A DNA stretch of 64,000 nucleotides from contig JAIQFN010000023.1 of assembly GCA_020073265.1 (NCBI GenBank), forward strand, positions 24,738-88,737. The letters run 5' to 3'. Every line of letters starts with the position of its first letter. The first letter of the stretch is position 1. The position numbers and the translations under genes are program-made. Under the pieces are notes generated by a model. The model did not search any database and was not told the origin of the DNA. It saw nothing but the letters and a program-made list of their open reading frames with translations. This stretch comes from Terriglobia bacterium. Its GTDB lineage: Bacteria > Acidobacteriota > Terriglobia > Bryobacterales > Bryobacteraceae. Positions 34,498 to 43,689 of this stretch are shown one piece after another.

Positions 34498-37400
34498 TCA
34501 TGCCTTCTCGATCTTCACCAGAAAGCCCTTGAACTCGGGCGTGTAGGCGTTCGGATCGGTGACCGCCGGCGAAAGCAAGTTGGCGATGGTGCGCGGCACT
34601 TTTCCTTCGTCCTCCTGGATGCCGCGATAACCCTGATGGATGGGAATGCCGATCTGGTACACCTTCTTGCCGTCGATGGTCATGGGCCGGATGCGCCGCG
34701 TCACCATGGCTTTCGCCAGGTATGTTCCACGCGCGCTGGTGACCTTGACCTTCTCGCCGCCCGTGATGCCCATCTCGTTGGCCAGCTCCGCTGGAATCTC
34801 GACGAACATTTCCGGAACAAGCTGGACGTTCATGGGATTGTTCTTGGTCCAGTAGTGATAGTGTTCGGTCAGCCGATAGGTGGTGCACACCACCGTGAAG
34901 CCCTGTTCCGGCGTTCCGAATTTGTCGAGATCGGATTTGTATTTCTTGACCACCGGATTGTTGGACTGCTTGGGATGCAGTGGATTCGCAATCGGGCTTT
35001 CGAACGGCTCGTAGTGCTCCGGGAACGGGCCGTCGGCCATTCCGCCGAGCGGCACGAACAGTCGCCCCACGCCTTCCGGATTCATGATGAACGGGCCCAT
35101 GTGATCCTTGGGTTGCGAATCGGCCTTGAAGTCCGGCACGTCGTTTCCGGTCCAGCGCTTCTGGGCTTCATTCCACCAGACCTGCCGGCGCGCGGGATCC
35201 CACGGCTTCCCGTTCTCGTCGCAGGAAGCGCGGTTATACATGACGCGGCGATTCATTGGCCAGGACCACGCCCAGTTGGGATAAATTCCGAGACCCGAGG
35301 GATCGTCGGTGCCACGGCGCTGCATCAATGCTCCGGCTTCGGTCCAGGAACCGCACCACAGCCAATTGCCGCAGGCTGTGGACCCGTCGTCACGCAGGAA
35401 GGCGAAGCCCGGCAACTGCTGGCCGGCTTTGATGATCTGCTGCGTCGCCGGATCGGTGACGTCGGCGAGCGCTCGACCGTTGAGTTCGCGGGCGACTTCC
35501 GACAACGACGGATTGTTCGGGTCCGTGTAGCTCCACGAGAGGTTTAGGATCGGGTCCGGAAACTTTCCGCCGTCTTTTTTGTACAGCTCGCGAACGTTCA
35601 GGAAAATACGCGCCAGGATCTCCTGGTCGAGCCTGGCCTGGCCGGGCGGAGGCAGCGCGGCCCACTTCCATTGCAGCCAGCGCGCCGAGTTGACGAAAGT
35701 GCCGTCCTTCTCGGCGAAGCCCGCGCCCGGGAGGCGGTACACCTCGGTCGGGATGTTCTTCATCTGCTCGCGCGTGATGCCCGGCGACTGCCAGAAACTG
35801 CTGGTCTCGTCCGGGTAGATCTCGCACACCACCAGCCAGTCGGCTTTCTTCAACGCGTCGATGTTCTTCTGCGAATTGGGACCGATGGCTACGCCGTTCA
35901 TGCCGAACGCCAGCAGGCCTTTCACTTTGCCCTGGTACATTTCGTCCCAGATGTGCGCCCAGGAGTACTCGCGATCCACCTTGGGCAGGTAAGAAAACGC
36001 CCAGTCATTGTCCTTGCGAGCAGCGTCGCCGTACATGGATTTCATCAGCGACACGGCGAACCTGGCCGTGTTGGACCAGTAATTCCAAGAGTCCCATTCC
36101 TTGGGCTTGGCCGAGGTTGGAGTGATGCGCTTCATCCAGGCCGCGAAATTCTGATCGGTGGGATTAGGAACTTTGAGATACCCGGGAAGAATGTCGAAGA
36201 CGCCGGCGATGTCGGTGGCGCCCTGGATGTTGGAATGCCCGCGCAGCGCGTTGACGCCGCCGCCCGCGCGCCCCACGTTGCCAAGCAGCAATTGCAGCAT
36301 GGCGGCCGTGCGGATGATCTGCGACCCGAAAGTATGCTGCGTCCAGCCCACCGCGTAGATGATGGTTGCAGCCTTCCTGGTATCGCCGTCCTTGCGGATG
36401 GAGGTGAACAAGTCCGCGGCCTTTAGAAACTGGTCCTTCGGAATGCCGGTGATCCGCTCCACCATCTCGGGCGTGTAGCGCGAGTAGTGCTTTTTCAAAA
36501 GCTGATAGACCGAGCGCGGATGCTCGAGCGCGGCGTCGTAAGCGACGTTGGGCGGAAGCGACGGCGGAGCATCGGCCGCGCTCTTACCCCCGCCGGCTTC
36601 TTCGTAATTCCAAGTGGACTTATTGTAGGTCTGTGTCGCGGCATCGAATCCGGAATACAGACCGTCTTCGGGAAGCTTGAATCCGTCTTTCACCAGGAAC
36701 GCCGCGTTGGTGTAATTGACCAGGTACTCCTTGGCGACGCGCTGGTTTTCGAGCGCGTAGTGAATCACTCCGCCCAGGAACGCGATGTCGGCGCCGGCGC
36801 GGATCTGCAGGAACAGGTCGGCCACCGCCGCGGTGCGCGTGAAGCGCGGATCCACCACGATCATCTGCGCGTTGCGCTGCCGCTTGGCTTCAATGGCCCA
36901 CTTAAACCCGCAGGGGTGGTTTTCGGCGGGATTGCCGCCCATGATCAACATCATGTCGGTGTTCTTGATGTCGATCCAGCCATTGGTCATCGCACCGCGT
37001 CCGAATGTGGGCCCCAAACTGGAGACCGTGGGACCGTGTCAAACCCTGGCCTGGTTTTCGAGGTAAGTCACTCCCAGGCTGCGCATGGTCTTGACCGCGA
37101 GATAGTTGAACTCGTTGGTGTCGGTGCAGCCGCCGTTCCAGGCGATGCTTTCCAAACGGTTCACCGTGCGGCCCTGGGAGTCGGTGGAGATGAACGTCTC
37201 GTCGCGGGTTTTCTTGATGTGCCGCGCGATCTCCTCGATGGCCTGATCCCACCCGATGTCTTCCCAATGATCGGAGCCGGGCCGCCGAACCTGGGGCTTC
37301 AGCAGACGCCGCTCGTTCAGGATGTCCTGCATCAGCGACGACCCTTTGGGGCACAGGGTGCCGCGGTTGATGGGATGGTCGGGGTCGCCTTCGACGTGCA

Positions 37401-37617
37401 CCACCTGGGCAGTCACGTTCTTGGCTTTGTCGCCGATGGTGTGGATGATGATGCCGCAGCTCACAGAGCAGTACGGGCAGGTGGAGCGGGTCTCAGTGGT
37501 CCGGGCGATTTTCAGCTCCTTCGCCTGGGCGAAAGCGGGCTTGAGGTCGAAACCGAGCACCGACGCCACCACCGCGCCGGTGCCGCCCTTCAGGAAGCTC
37601 CTGCGAGTCGGATTCAT
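34498..37617 (-). CDS. fdnG: Formate dehydrogenase-N alpha subunit, selenoprotein (in-frame UGA)
   Basis: 1040 codons, read as one protein of 1039 residues. It starts with a twin-arginine signal (RRSFLKGG) and a [4Fe-4S] site (CPYCSVSCG...CPKG). At codon 193 an in-frame TGA (37041-37039) lies in ENQARV-U-HGPTV, exactly where FdnG/FdoG enzymes carry the selenocysteine that binds molybdenum or tungsten. The sequence continues in the same frame as FdnG (FGRGAMTNGWIDIKN, MGGNPAENHPCGFKW) to a normal stop. A SECIS-like hairpin follows the UGA. It oxidises periplasmic formate. Automatic callers would split it into two genes (37039-37617 and 34498-37017). Confidence 0.95.
37010..37041 (-). promoter_or_regulatory. 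UGA selenocysteine codon and bacterial SECIS-like hairpin
   Basis: Directly 3' of the UGA (37041-37039) the mRNA can fold GG-U-CUCCA / UGGGGCC (37027-37010): a 7-bp stem, apical GUU, and one bulged U two pairs from the base. A bulged U and a small G/U-containing loop are features of the E. coli fdhF and fdnG SECIS elements bound by SelB. The pairing was done by eye. Confidence 0.7.
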
Positions 37618-37780
37618 AAGGCACCTCCCGGAACGTGAAGAGGGATTATAGCATTACCTCGACGGCGGCAACCCCCTGGGTTTTGCACCGCTTGAGACGG
37701 GATGCAAGCCAAGCCGCGCGCCGCCGGGCACTCGCGAGATTCGCCCGGGTTTTTCACCGGATTTTAATCTCTAAAGTGGA

Positions 37781-37808
37781 TTGACGCCAGACTACAAGGT
37801 GCTATACT
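37781..37808 (+). promoter_or_regulatory. Sigma-70 promoter of the PilZ gene
   Basis: TTGACG (37781-37786), 16-base spacer, TATACT (37803-37808), about 41 bases before the ATG. A GGAGG ribosome site lies 6 bases before the start codon. Confidence 0.7.
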
Positions 37809-37849
37809 TAGCGGGTTCCCCTGTTCAGGGTTCCCCGAAGGAGGCAAGT

Positions 37850-38254
37850 ATGGCTCCCGTGGCCGCGGGCAAGCTCACGTCGGTTGCGGCGTTCCGGTCT
37901 GAGCAGCGCGCCCATCAACGCTATCCGATCATCTTCGATCTGGACTACAAGTTGTTCCGTAGGGGCCGTGTCGAGCATCAGGGATCGGGCCGGACACTGA
38001 ACATCGGCAGTGGCGGCGTGCTTCTGGAAACGGAGGGCGCTCTGCCTTCCGGTCATTCCATCGAGCTGGTTATCCACTGGCCTTTTCTTCTGGAAGGCGT
38101 CTGTCCGCTGAAGCTGGTGATGCGCGGGCGCATTGTTCGCAGCGATGCCAAGGGCGTCGCAGTACAAGCCAAGCACCATGAATTCCGCACCGCGGGCGCT
38201 CGTGTTCGTAAAAACAAGCCTTCCGAGGGACGAGTGCGGAGCATGGCCGGGTGA
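37850..38254 (+). CDS. PilZ-domain protein
   Basis: A protein of 134 residues. The PilZ fold is shown by RAHQRYPIIFDLDYKLF (the RxxxR arm that grips cyclic di-GMP), NIGSGGVLLETEGALPSG (normally D/NxSxxG, here with Gly in the Ser position), and a final IVRSDAKGVAVQ strand pair. It probably binds cyclic di-GMP, possibly weakly because of that change. GGAGG lies 6 bases before the ATG. The stop overlaps the GTG of the next gene (GTGA), so it is coupled to a degenerate receiver protein. Confidence 0.86.
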   Translation: MAPVAAGKLTSVAAFRSEQRAHQRYPIIFDLDYKLFRRGRVEHQGSGRTLNIGSGGVLLETEGALPSGHSIELVIHWPFLLEGVCPLKLVMRGRIVRSDAKGVAVQAKHHEFRTAGARVRKNKPSEGRVRSMAG

Positions 38255-38649
38255 ACGAGCCGTCGGGGGCTCCGGCAATCCTCATCGTCGATGAGGACGT
38301 CGGGTTCCTTTGGTGGCTGGGCGAGCTTTTCCACGAAGCGGGGTACCGGTCGATTCCAGCCTTAAGCTGTGAGCAGGCGCTCTCGCTCGTCAGGGACGTT
38401 CAGGGTGGGATCGATCTGCTGGTGGTTAGTCCCAGTATGCAGGGAGTGTCCGGCCTGATTCTTACCTTGAGCCGCATTCACCCGCCCAAGGTCGTCCTGA
38501 TCCAAGACTTAGCTACGGAGCTGATTCCCGGCGTGTGGGCGGTGGCGACGCTCCAGCGGCCGTTGGGTCCGGAGCCGGTTTCACGCCAGGAATGGCGCCA
38601 GAAGATCGGAGAGATCCTGAGCCAGGTCGGGTTCCGCGCGGCCAGCTAG
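38251..38649 (+). CDS. Degenerate (pseudo) receiver-domain protein
   Basis: A 132-residue stand-alone receiver-like fold. It opens PAILIVDEDVGFLWWLGELFHEAGY as CheY-like proteins do, but the phosphoacceptor position reads LLVVSPSMQGVSG, with Ser where Asp is required. The late conserved Lys is replaced by Arg (LQRPLGP). It is therefore unlikely to be phosphorylated in the normal way and may act by protein binding. It starts with GTG inside the stop of the PilZ gene, suggesting the two products work together. Confidence 0.72.
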   Translation: MNEPSGAPAILIVDEDVGFLWWLGELFHEAGYRSIPALSCEQALSLVRDVQGGIDLLVVSPSMQGVSGLILTLSRIHPPKVVLIQDLATELIPGVWAVATLQRPLGPEPVSRQEWRQKIGEILSQVGFRAAS

Positions 38650-38715
38650 GCAACCGTGGGGCAATCTGATTCGTGTAACGTCGACACCCGCGCTGTCGCT
38701 TCGTTAGAATCAGAC

Positions 38716-40020
38716 ATGACCAAAGAAGAGATCATCCTCGCCGATCGCGATCACCTCTTTCCGTCAGTCTTCCACTATTACAAAGAGCCGCTCGTTGTCA
38801 CGCGGGCCAAGGACCAATACGTTTGGGACGCCGATGGGAATCAATACCTGGATTTCTTCGGCGGCATCGTGACCGTCAGCGTCGGGCATTGCAACGAAGA
38901 TGTGAACCGCAAGCTGCATGCCCAGATCGATCGTCTGCAACACGTCTCGACGGTATTCGCCACTGAACCGCAGGCGGCGCTGGCCAAAAAACTGGCTGAG
39001 ATCACGCCTGGGCGCAAGCTCACCAAGTCGTTCTTCACCAATAGCGGCACGGAAGCCAACGAGACTGCGATTCTGACTGCGCGCTGCTACACCGGTTGCT
39101 CGGAGATCGTGGCGCTGCGCTATGCCTACCACGGGCGCTCCTCGCTGGCCATGGGACTGAGCGCGCAATCGAGCTGGCGGCTGGGACCGGCCATGCAGGC
39201 GGGTGTGGTGCACGCCGTCAACGCCTATTGCTACCGCTGCCCGTTCGGGTTGTCCTATCCTTCCTGCCAGGTGAAGTGCGCGCAGGATGTCGAAGAAGTG
39301 ATTCGGACCACCACCTCCGGGCGCATCGCGGGATTCATCGCGGAGCCGATCCAGGGCGTGGGAGGCTTCGTCGTGCCGCCCAAGGAATATTTCCCGATCG
39401 TGGCCGATATCGTCAAAAAGTACGGCGGGGTGTTCATCAGCGACGAAGTCCAGACCGCGTGGGGCCGCACCGGCGGCAAGTGGTTTGGCATCGAGCAGTG
39501 GGGCGTGCAACCGGACATCATCACCAGCGCCAAGGGCCTGGGTAACGGCGCTCCCATCGGACTCACCATCGCGCGGCCGGAAATCGCCGACTCGCTCAAG
39601 GGCGCCACCATTTCCACCTTCGGAGGGAATCCCATCTCCACCACGGCCGCCAAGGCGGTGATCGATTTCATCGAAGAGCACAAGCTGTCCATCAATGCCG
39701 CCGAGGTGGGCGCCTATCTGCGCGACAAGCTGGTCGCGCTGCAGGCCAAGCATCCCTTGATCGGCGACGTGCGCGGCATGGGACTGATGCAGGCGGTCGA
39801 ATTGGTGGAAGACCGATCGAGCAAGAAACCAGCGGTGTCGCAAACCGCCGCTTTGATGGAAGCCACGCGCGAGAACCGCATCCTGCTGGGCAAGGGCGGT
39901 TACTTCGGCAATGTGCTCCGCATTTCGCCGCCGCTGAACATCAGCAAGAGCGATGTCGATGAATTCGCGCGCCTGCTGGACGCCAGTTTCGTGAAGGCGG
40001 AGGCGCTGGCCGCGGTGTAG
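38716..40020 (+). CDS. Class III PLP-dependent aminotransferase
   Basis: 434 residues of the alanine-glyoxylate/4-aminobutyrate/ornithine aminotransferase class. Evidence includes WDADGNQYLDFFGGIVTVSVGH, FFTNSGTEANETAI, FIAEPIQGVGGFVVPP, ISDEVQTAWGRTGG and the PLP-lysine region ITSAKGLGNGAPIG. A Cys-rich insert (CYRCPFGLSYPSCQVKC) is typical of the AGXT2-like branch. The exact amino donor cannot be told. The start ATG at 38716 has TAGAAT ending 5 bases upstream, implying a leaderless or very short-leader mRNA. A longer frame from 38656 lacks support. Confidence 0.93.
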   Translation: MTKEEIILADRDHLFPSVFHYYKEPLVVTRAKDQYVWDADGNQYLDFFGGIVTVSVGHCNEDVNRKLHAQIDRLQHVSTVFATEPQAALAKKLAEITPGRKLTKSFFTNSGTEANETAILTARCYTGCSEIVALRYAYHGRSSLAMGLSAQSSWRLGPAMQAGVVHAVNAYCYRCPFGLSYPSCQVKCAQDVEEVIRTTTSGRIAGFIAEPIQGVGGFVVPPKEYFPIVADIVKKYGGVFISDEVQTAWGRTGGKWFGIEQWGVQPDIITSAKGLGNGAPIGLTIARPEIADSLKGATISTFGGNPISTTAAKAVIDFIEEHKLSINAAEVGAYLRDKLVALQAKHPLIGDVRGMGLMQAVELVEDRSSKKPAVSQTAALMEATRENRILLGKGGYFGNVLRISPPLNISKSDVDEFARLLDASFVKAEALAAV

Positions 40021-40038
40021 TTGCGGATTGGAACGAAA

Positions 40039-40311
40039 ATGGACGAACGCGCTTTCTACAAAGAATCTCAGACCACCAAGCCGGTCAGCCTGAATTGTCC
40101 TTTCTGCCGGTCAGCGGAGAGCTACGACCTGCGCTGGCTGGTGCGGACCAAAGTGGACCGGCTGCCCGGTCACGCCGACGAGCGCGACCGCGCCAAGTTC
40201 AAGAAGGCCGCCAGCTACATGGTGCTGCTGGACGACAAGGTGATGTGCAAGAACATGCGCTGCCGCAAACGTTTCGACGTGTCTGGCATCAAGACCACCG
40301 CCTTCATTTGA
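40039..40311 (+). CDS. Small zinc-ribbon-like hypothetical protein
   Basis: A protein of 90 residues with two Cys pairs, CPFC near residue 20 and CKNMRCRKRF near residue 75. Their spacing suggests one zinc ribbon enclosing a charged middle (RTKVDRLPGHADERDRAKF). No named family is recognised. It follows the aminotransferase by 18 bases on the same strand and may be co-transcribed. Two hairpins of the double-palindrome repeat lie just after its stop. Confidence 0.7.
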   Translation: MDERAFYKESQTTKPVSLNCPFCRSAESYDLRWLVRTKVDRLPGHADERDRAKFKKAASYMVLLDDKVMCKNMRCRKRFDVSGIKTTAFI

Positions 40312-40312
40312 C

Positions 40313-40360
40313 CCGTGGCGCACGCACTCGTGCGTGCCGCGTTCACACTCGTGTGAACGC
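40313..40360. repeat. Double-palindrome repeat, copy 2
   Basis: CCGTGGC followed by GCACGCA-ctcg-TGCGTGC and GCGTTCACA-ctcg-TGTGAACGC. It fills the gap between two convergent genes, ending 3 bases before the stop of the minus-strand gene, where it could act as a bidirectional mRNA end. Confidence 0.9.
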
Positions 40361-40363
40361 TCG

Positions 40364-41182
40364 TTATTCCTTGTCCCGATTCTCCTGCTTGGCGGGAGCC
40401 GGCGTATCGAACCTGATATTCGTATCGGCGGCGAACTTGCTGTAGCCCCGGTAGGTCACATCGTTCTTGATCAGCTGGACTCCTTCGCGCGAGCGCAGTT
40501 CGAACTCCAGCGGCAGCAGATAGTCGGCGTCTCCGATGCGGGTGTAGTCGTAGTCCAGCGCGAGACTAACGTCCTGCACCGGAAAGTTAGGCGGAATCGC
40601 GTCGGCGTGCAGCGTGATGCGATGCACTAAGTGTCTGGTGTCGTCGATAAAGATCAGGCCATGGTAGCCCGCCACGAATTCGAGCTTCTTCAATGGCACG
40701 ACGATGTGGTAGTCGGAACGGGAAGCCTGCACGCGGTAGGAGTAGACATGCGTTTTTCGGCCCCGCAGATTGAAAAATCTCTCCCAGGTGAACTGCGTGC
40801 CGGTGTCGGGCGCGAAGATTCCCTTCATGACGGTGCCGAACTCGCCCGAGGAGATGGCGCCTCCCAATTCCAGGTGCTTGGCGTTGGAAGGCAGCCCGTT
40901 GACCATGGAGACCTTGTACTCTTCCTGGTGCTCGAAATAGGTCAACTGTTCAACAATCAGGTCAACCGGCCGGAATCCGGCTTTGCCTGTAAAATCCACG
41001 AAGCGCTGCGTGGTCTGCGTGCAGATGAAGTTGGGTAGATTCTTCTCCTGATTCAGGGCGTACTCGGTGGCATCCGCTAGAATTGTCTTCTGCTCGGCGT
41101 CGGCGGGCGGGGGCGGCTCGGTAACCTGCCCGAACCCCGCAAGCGAAGCAGCCAGCCAAGCCGCGCACAACCGAAACCGCAT
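40364..41182 (-). CDS. Secreted protein of unknown function
   Basis: A 272-residue exported protein with a short signal peptide (RLCAAWLAASLAGFGQ). The body is beta-rich and resembles the acidobacterial secreted family with NLPNFICTQTTQRFVDFTGK near the start and GLIFIDDTRHLVHRITLHAD plus YTRIGDADYLLPLEFELRSR near the end, probably a lipoprotein-carrier-like half barrel. No catalytic motif is seen and the role is unknown. It is divergent from the GNAT gene, with 59 bases between the starts. Confidence 0.76.
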   Translation of the reverse strand: MRFRLCAAWLAASLAGFGQVTEPPPPADAEQKTILADATEYALNQEKNLPNFICTQTTQRFVDFTGKAGFRPVDLIVEQLTYFEHQEEYKVSMVNGLPSNAKHLELGGAISSGEFGTVMKGIFAPDTGTQFTWERFFNLRGRKTHVYSYRVQASRSDYHIVVPLKKLEFVAGYHGLIFIDDTRHLVHRITLHADAIPPNFPVQDVSLALDYDYTRIGDADYLLPLEFELRSREGVQLIKNDVTYRGYSKFAADTNIRFDTPAPAKQENRDKE

Positions 41183-41241
41183 AACACAATCATGACCGTT
41201 TGCGGCGGACTTTTGTGGCGGCAGGCTAAACTAGCCTGAAG

Positions 41242-41757
41242 ATGGATGTCGAAATTCGACCCCTGACCTCTCAGGATGCCGAGGCGTTCTGGCGGGTGCG
41301 ATTGCAGGCTCTGGAAGGCGATCCGCTGGCCTTCACCTCCTCGGCGGACGAGCATCGGTCGGCATCGGTGGACGACGTCGCCCGCCGATTGGGCGCGGAT
41401 GCGCCGGAAAGCTTCGTCCTGGGCGCCTTTGCCGCGGGAAAACTGGTGGGGATGGTCGGTTTCGCGCGTGAGAAGCGACACAAGATCCGCCACAAGGGAC
41501 TAGTCTGGGGCGTGTACGTCGACGGCGGATTCCGCGACCAGGGAGTCGGGCGGCAGTTGTTATCCGAGCTCCTCCGGCGAGCCTGTTTGCAACCGGGCCT
41601 GGAGCAAATCCAGCTCACCGTGGGTGTCGAGCAAGCCGCGGCGCGCCGGCTGTATGCGTCTTTGGGGTTCGAAGTCTACGGCCGCGAAAGGCACGCGCTA
41701 AAAATCGGCGACGCCTACGTGGACGAGGACTACATGGTGTTCGGAGTCCGGCGCTAA
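41242..41757 (+). CDS. GNAT-family N-acetyltransferase
   Basis: A 171-residue acetyl-CoA-dependent transferase. The acetyl-CoA site is GVYVDGGFRDQGVGRQLLSELLRRA (the R/QxxGxG/A motif). The strand-helix beginning VEIRPLTSQDAEAFWRVR and the C-terminal RLYASLGFEVYGRERHALKI are typical. The substrate (amine, protein N terminus or antibiotic) cannot be told. It is convergent with the AidB-like gene, 10 bases between stops. Confidence 0.9.
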   Translation: MDVEIRPLTSQDAEAFWRVRLQALEGDPLAFTSSADEHRSASVDDVARRLGADAPESFVLGAFAAGKLVGMVGFAREKRHKIRHKGLVWGVYVDGGFRDQGVGRQLLSELLRRACLQPGLEQIQLTVGVEQAAARRLYASLGFEVYGRERHALKIGDAYVDEDYMVFGVRR

Positions 41758-41767
41758 GCGCGCGACT

Positions 41768-43411
41768 TCAATACGCCCGCTCGATAATCGCGCGGAAATC
41801 CACGTGCGGAGGCAATGTTCCGAAGCTGCGGCCGCCTTGGCCGTCGAGGCGCGTGGCGCAAAAGGCGTCGGCCACCGCCGGGATGCTGTGCCGGACCAGC
41901 AGCGAGGCTTGGAGCGCGAGCGCCAGCCGTTCGGCCAGCCGGCGCGCTTCCATTTCCGTCGGCGCCCGCTGCAAATCGTCTTCGATGCGGACTGCGAACG
42001 CATCCAGGCGCGCGTCCGAACCACGCGCCAGGCGCAGTTCGTGCAGCACGCTCGCGACGGCGTCCGGTTCCTTGTGCATGGCGCGCAGGATGTCCAGGCA
42101 AATGACGTTCCCGGATCCCTCCCAGACAGAATTGAGCGGCGCCTCGCGATACAGCCGCGGAAGAATGCACTCTTCGACGTAGCCGTTGCCGCCCAGGCAT
42201 TCCAGCGCTTCGCTCACCGCCACCGGGCCGCGCTTCGAAACCCAATACTTGGCCACTGCCGTCGCCAGTCGCGCGACGCCATGCTCGCGGGCGTCGGTGG
42301 CGCGCGCATCGAAAGCCCGCGCCAGCCGCAGCAGCAAAACCGTGGCGGCTTCCGATTCCAGGGATAGATCGGCCAGGACATTCTGCATCAGGGGCTGATC
42401 GATCAGCAGGCGGCCGAAGGCTTTCCGATGCCGCGCATGATGGATGGCCTGCACCAGCGCCTGGCGCATCACGGCGGCCGAACCCATCACGCAGTCCAAG
42501 CGCGTGTGCTGGACCATTTCGATGATGGTGGCGACGCCGCGGCCCTCGTCGCCGATGCGTCGCGCCCAAGCGCCGTCGAATTCCAACTCGCTCGAAGCGT
42601 TGGAGCGGTTGCCCAGCTTGTCTTTCAGCCTTTGGATGTGAATCCGGTTGCGCTGCCCCTCCGGCGTCCAGCGCGGCAGCAGAAAACACGTCAGACCGCC
42701 GGGCGCCTGCGCGAGGGTCAGGAAGGCGTCGCACATCGGCGCCGAACAAAACCATTTGTGCCCGGTCAGGAAATACTCGCCGCCGCCGGCCGGCTCGGCC
42801 ACGGTGGTATTGGCGCGAACATCCGAGCCGCCCTGCTTCTCGGTCATGGCCATGCCGATGAGTGCGCCGGATTTTTCCGCGACCGGCCGGCAGCGCGGAT
42901 CGTAGCGTGCCGCCAGAATGTGCGGCTCCCACTCGCGCGCCAGATCGGGCTGCTTGCGGAGCGCCGGAATCGAAGAATAAGTCATCGAGACCGGGCAGGC
43001 GTGTCCGGCTTCGTTCTCCGACGCCAGGAACATCAGCGCCGCGCGCGCCACGTGCGCCCCCGGCTTGGGGTCGGCCCACGGCAACGTCGCAAGTCCATGC
43101 TCGACGGAAAGCCGCATTACTTCATGCCAGGCAGGATGAAACTCCACCTCATCGATCCGGTTCCCGAAGCGGTCGTGCGTGTGCAGCACCGGCGGATTCT
43201 CGTTGGCCTGAAATCCCCACTGAATCGCTTCTTCAGTTCCGACGCGCTGTCCGAATTCCTCGAGCAGCGGGCGTGCCCAGGCGGCGCCCTCGCGCTCCGC
43301 CGCTTCCTCGAGAGCGCGATCAGTTGTAAACAAGTTGTAATTCGCCAGTGGCGGCGCTTGATTCAAGACTTCGTGGGTATTCTTCGCGGCGGGGTCGACG
43401 GCGAGTTTCAC
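41768..43411 (-). CDS. aidB: AidB-like acyl-CoA dehydrogenase family protein
   Basis: A 547-residue FAD protein. It aligns along its whole length with E. coli AidB: HEVLNQAPPLANYNLFTTD, FHPAWHEVM, MTEKQGGSDVRANTT, HKWFCSAPMCDAFL, RLKDKLGNRSNASSELEFDGA, ECLGGNGYVEECILPRLYREAPLNSVWEGSGN. AidB is a member of the acyl-CoA dehydrogenase family induced by alkylation, binds DNA, and is proposed to protect against or destroy alkylating agents. Members in other bacteria may instead oxidise acyl-CoA. No ada or other alkylation gene is nearby. Confidence 0.94.
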   Translation of the reverse strand: MKLAVDPAAKNTHEVLNQAPPLANYNLFTTDRALEEAAEREGAAWARPLLEEFGQRVGTEEAIQWGFQANENPPVLHTHDRFGNRIDEVEFHPAWHEVMRLSVEHGLATLPWADPKPGAHVARAALMFLASENEAGHACPVSMTYSSIPALRKQPDLAREWEPHILAARYDPRCRPVAEKSGALIGMAMTEKQGGSDVRANTTVAEPAGGGEYFLTGHKWFCSAPMCDAFLTLAQAPGGLTCFLLPRWTPEGQRNRIHIQRLKDKLGNRSNASSELEFDGAWARRIGDEGRGVATIIEMVQHTRLDCVMGSAAVMRQALVQAIHHARHRKAFGRLLIDQPLMQNVLADLSLESEAATVLLLRLARAFDARATDAREHGVARLATAVAKYWVSKRGPVAVSEALECLGGNGYVEECILPRLYREAPLNSVWEGSGNVICLDILRAMHKEPDAVASVLHELRLARGSDARLDAFAVRIEDDLQRAPTEMEARRLAERLALALQASLLVRHSIPAVADAFCATRLDGQGGRSFGTLPPHVDFRAIIERAY

Positions 43412-43689
43412 AAAACACCTCTCGCGCTTCGATTCTAACAGGAGCGCATGATGCGCGCGTCCAAGCGATTGAAATTTTTGCAGCGATCAGAAATTCTTGC
43501 CGGACTCCGGCGGACTCCGGCACGCCCGCAAGGTCTTCAAACTCGCTCCTCTGAAAATCTCTTAATGCCACGCAACACGGCACTTAGCCCGTCCGCCCAC
43601 GACAAGTACCTGTCCTTTTCGATACTTGGTACTAAACCTGCCCTCCCGGCAAGGGACCTGAAAGCAGAGGCCCCGCGAAGGGAGCGCCA

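Noticed and set aside
37017..37041. Stop codon splitting the formate dehydrogenase alpha gene into two ORFs (pseudogene or frameshift)
   Set aside because: Both halves are in the same frame, the TGA sits at the known selenocysteine position, and a SECIS-like hairpin follows.
43503..43523. GGACTCCGGC direct repeat as a possible CRISPR or operator
   Set aside because: There are only two adjacent 10-base units with no spacer structure and no cas genes; most likely it is chance in GC-rich DNA.
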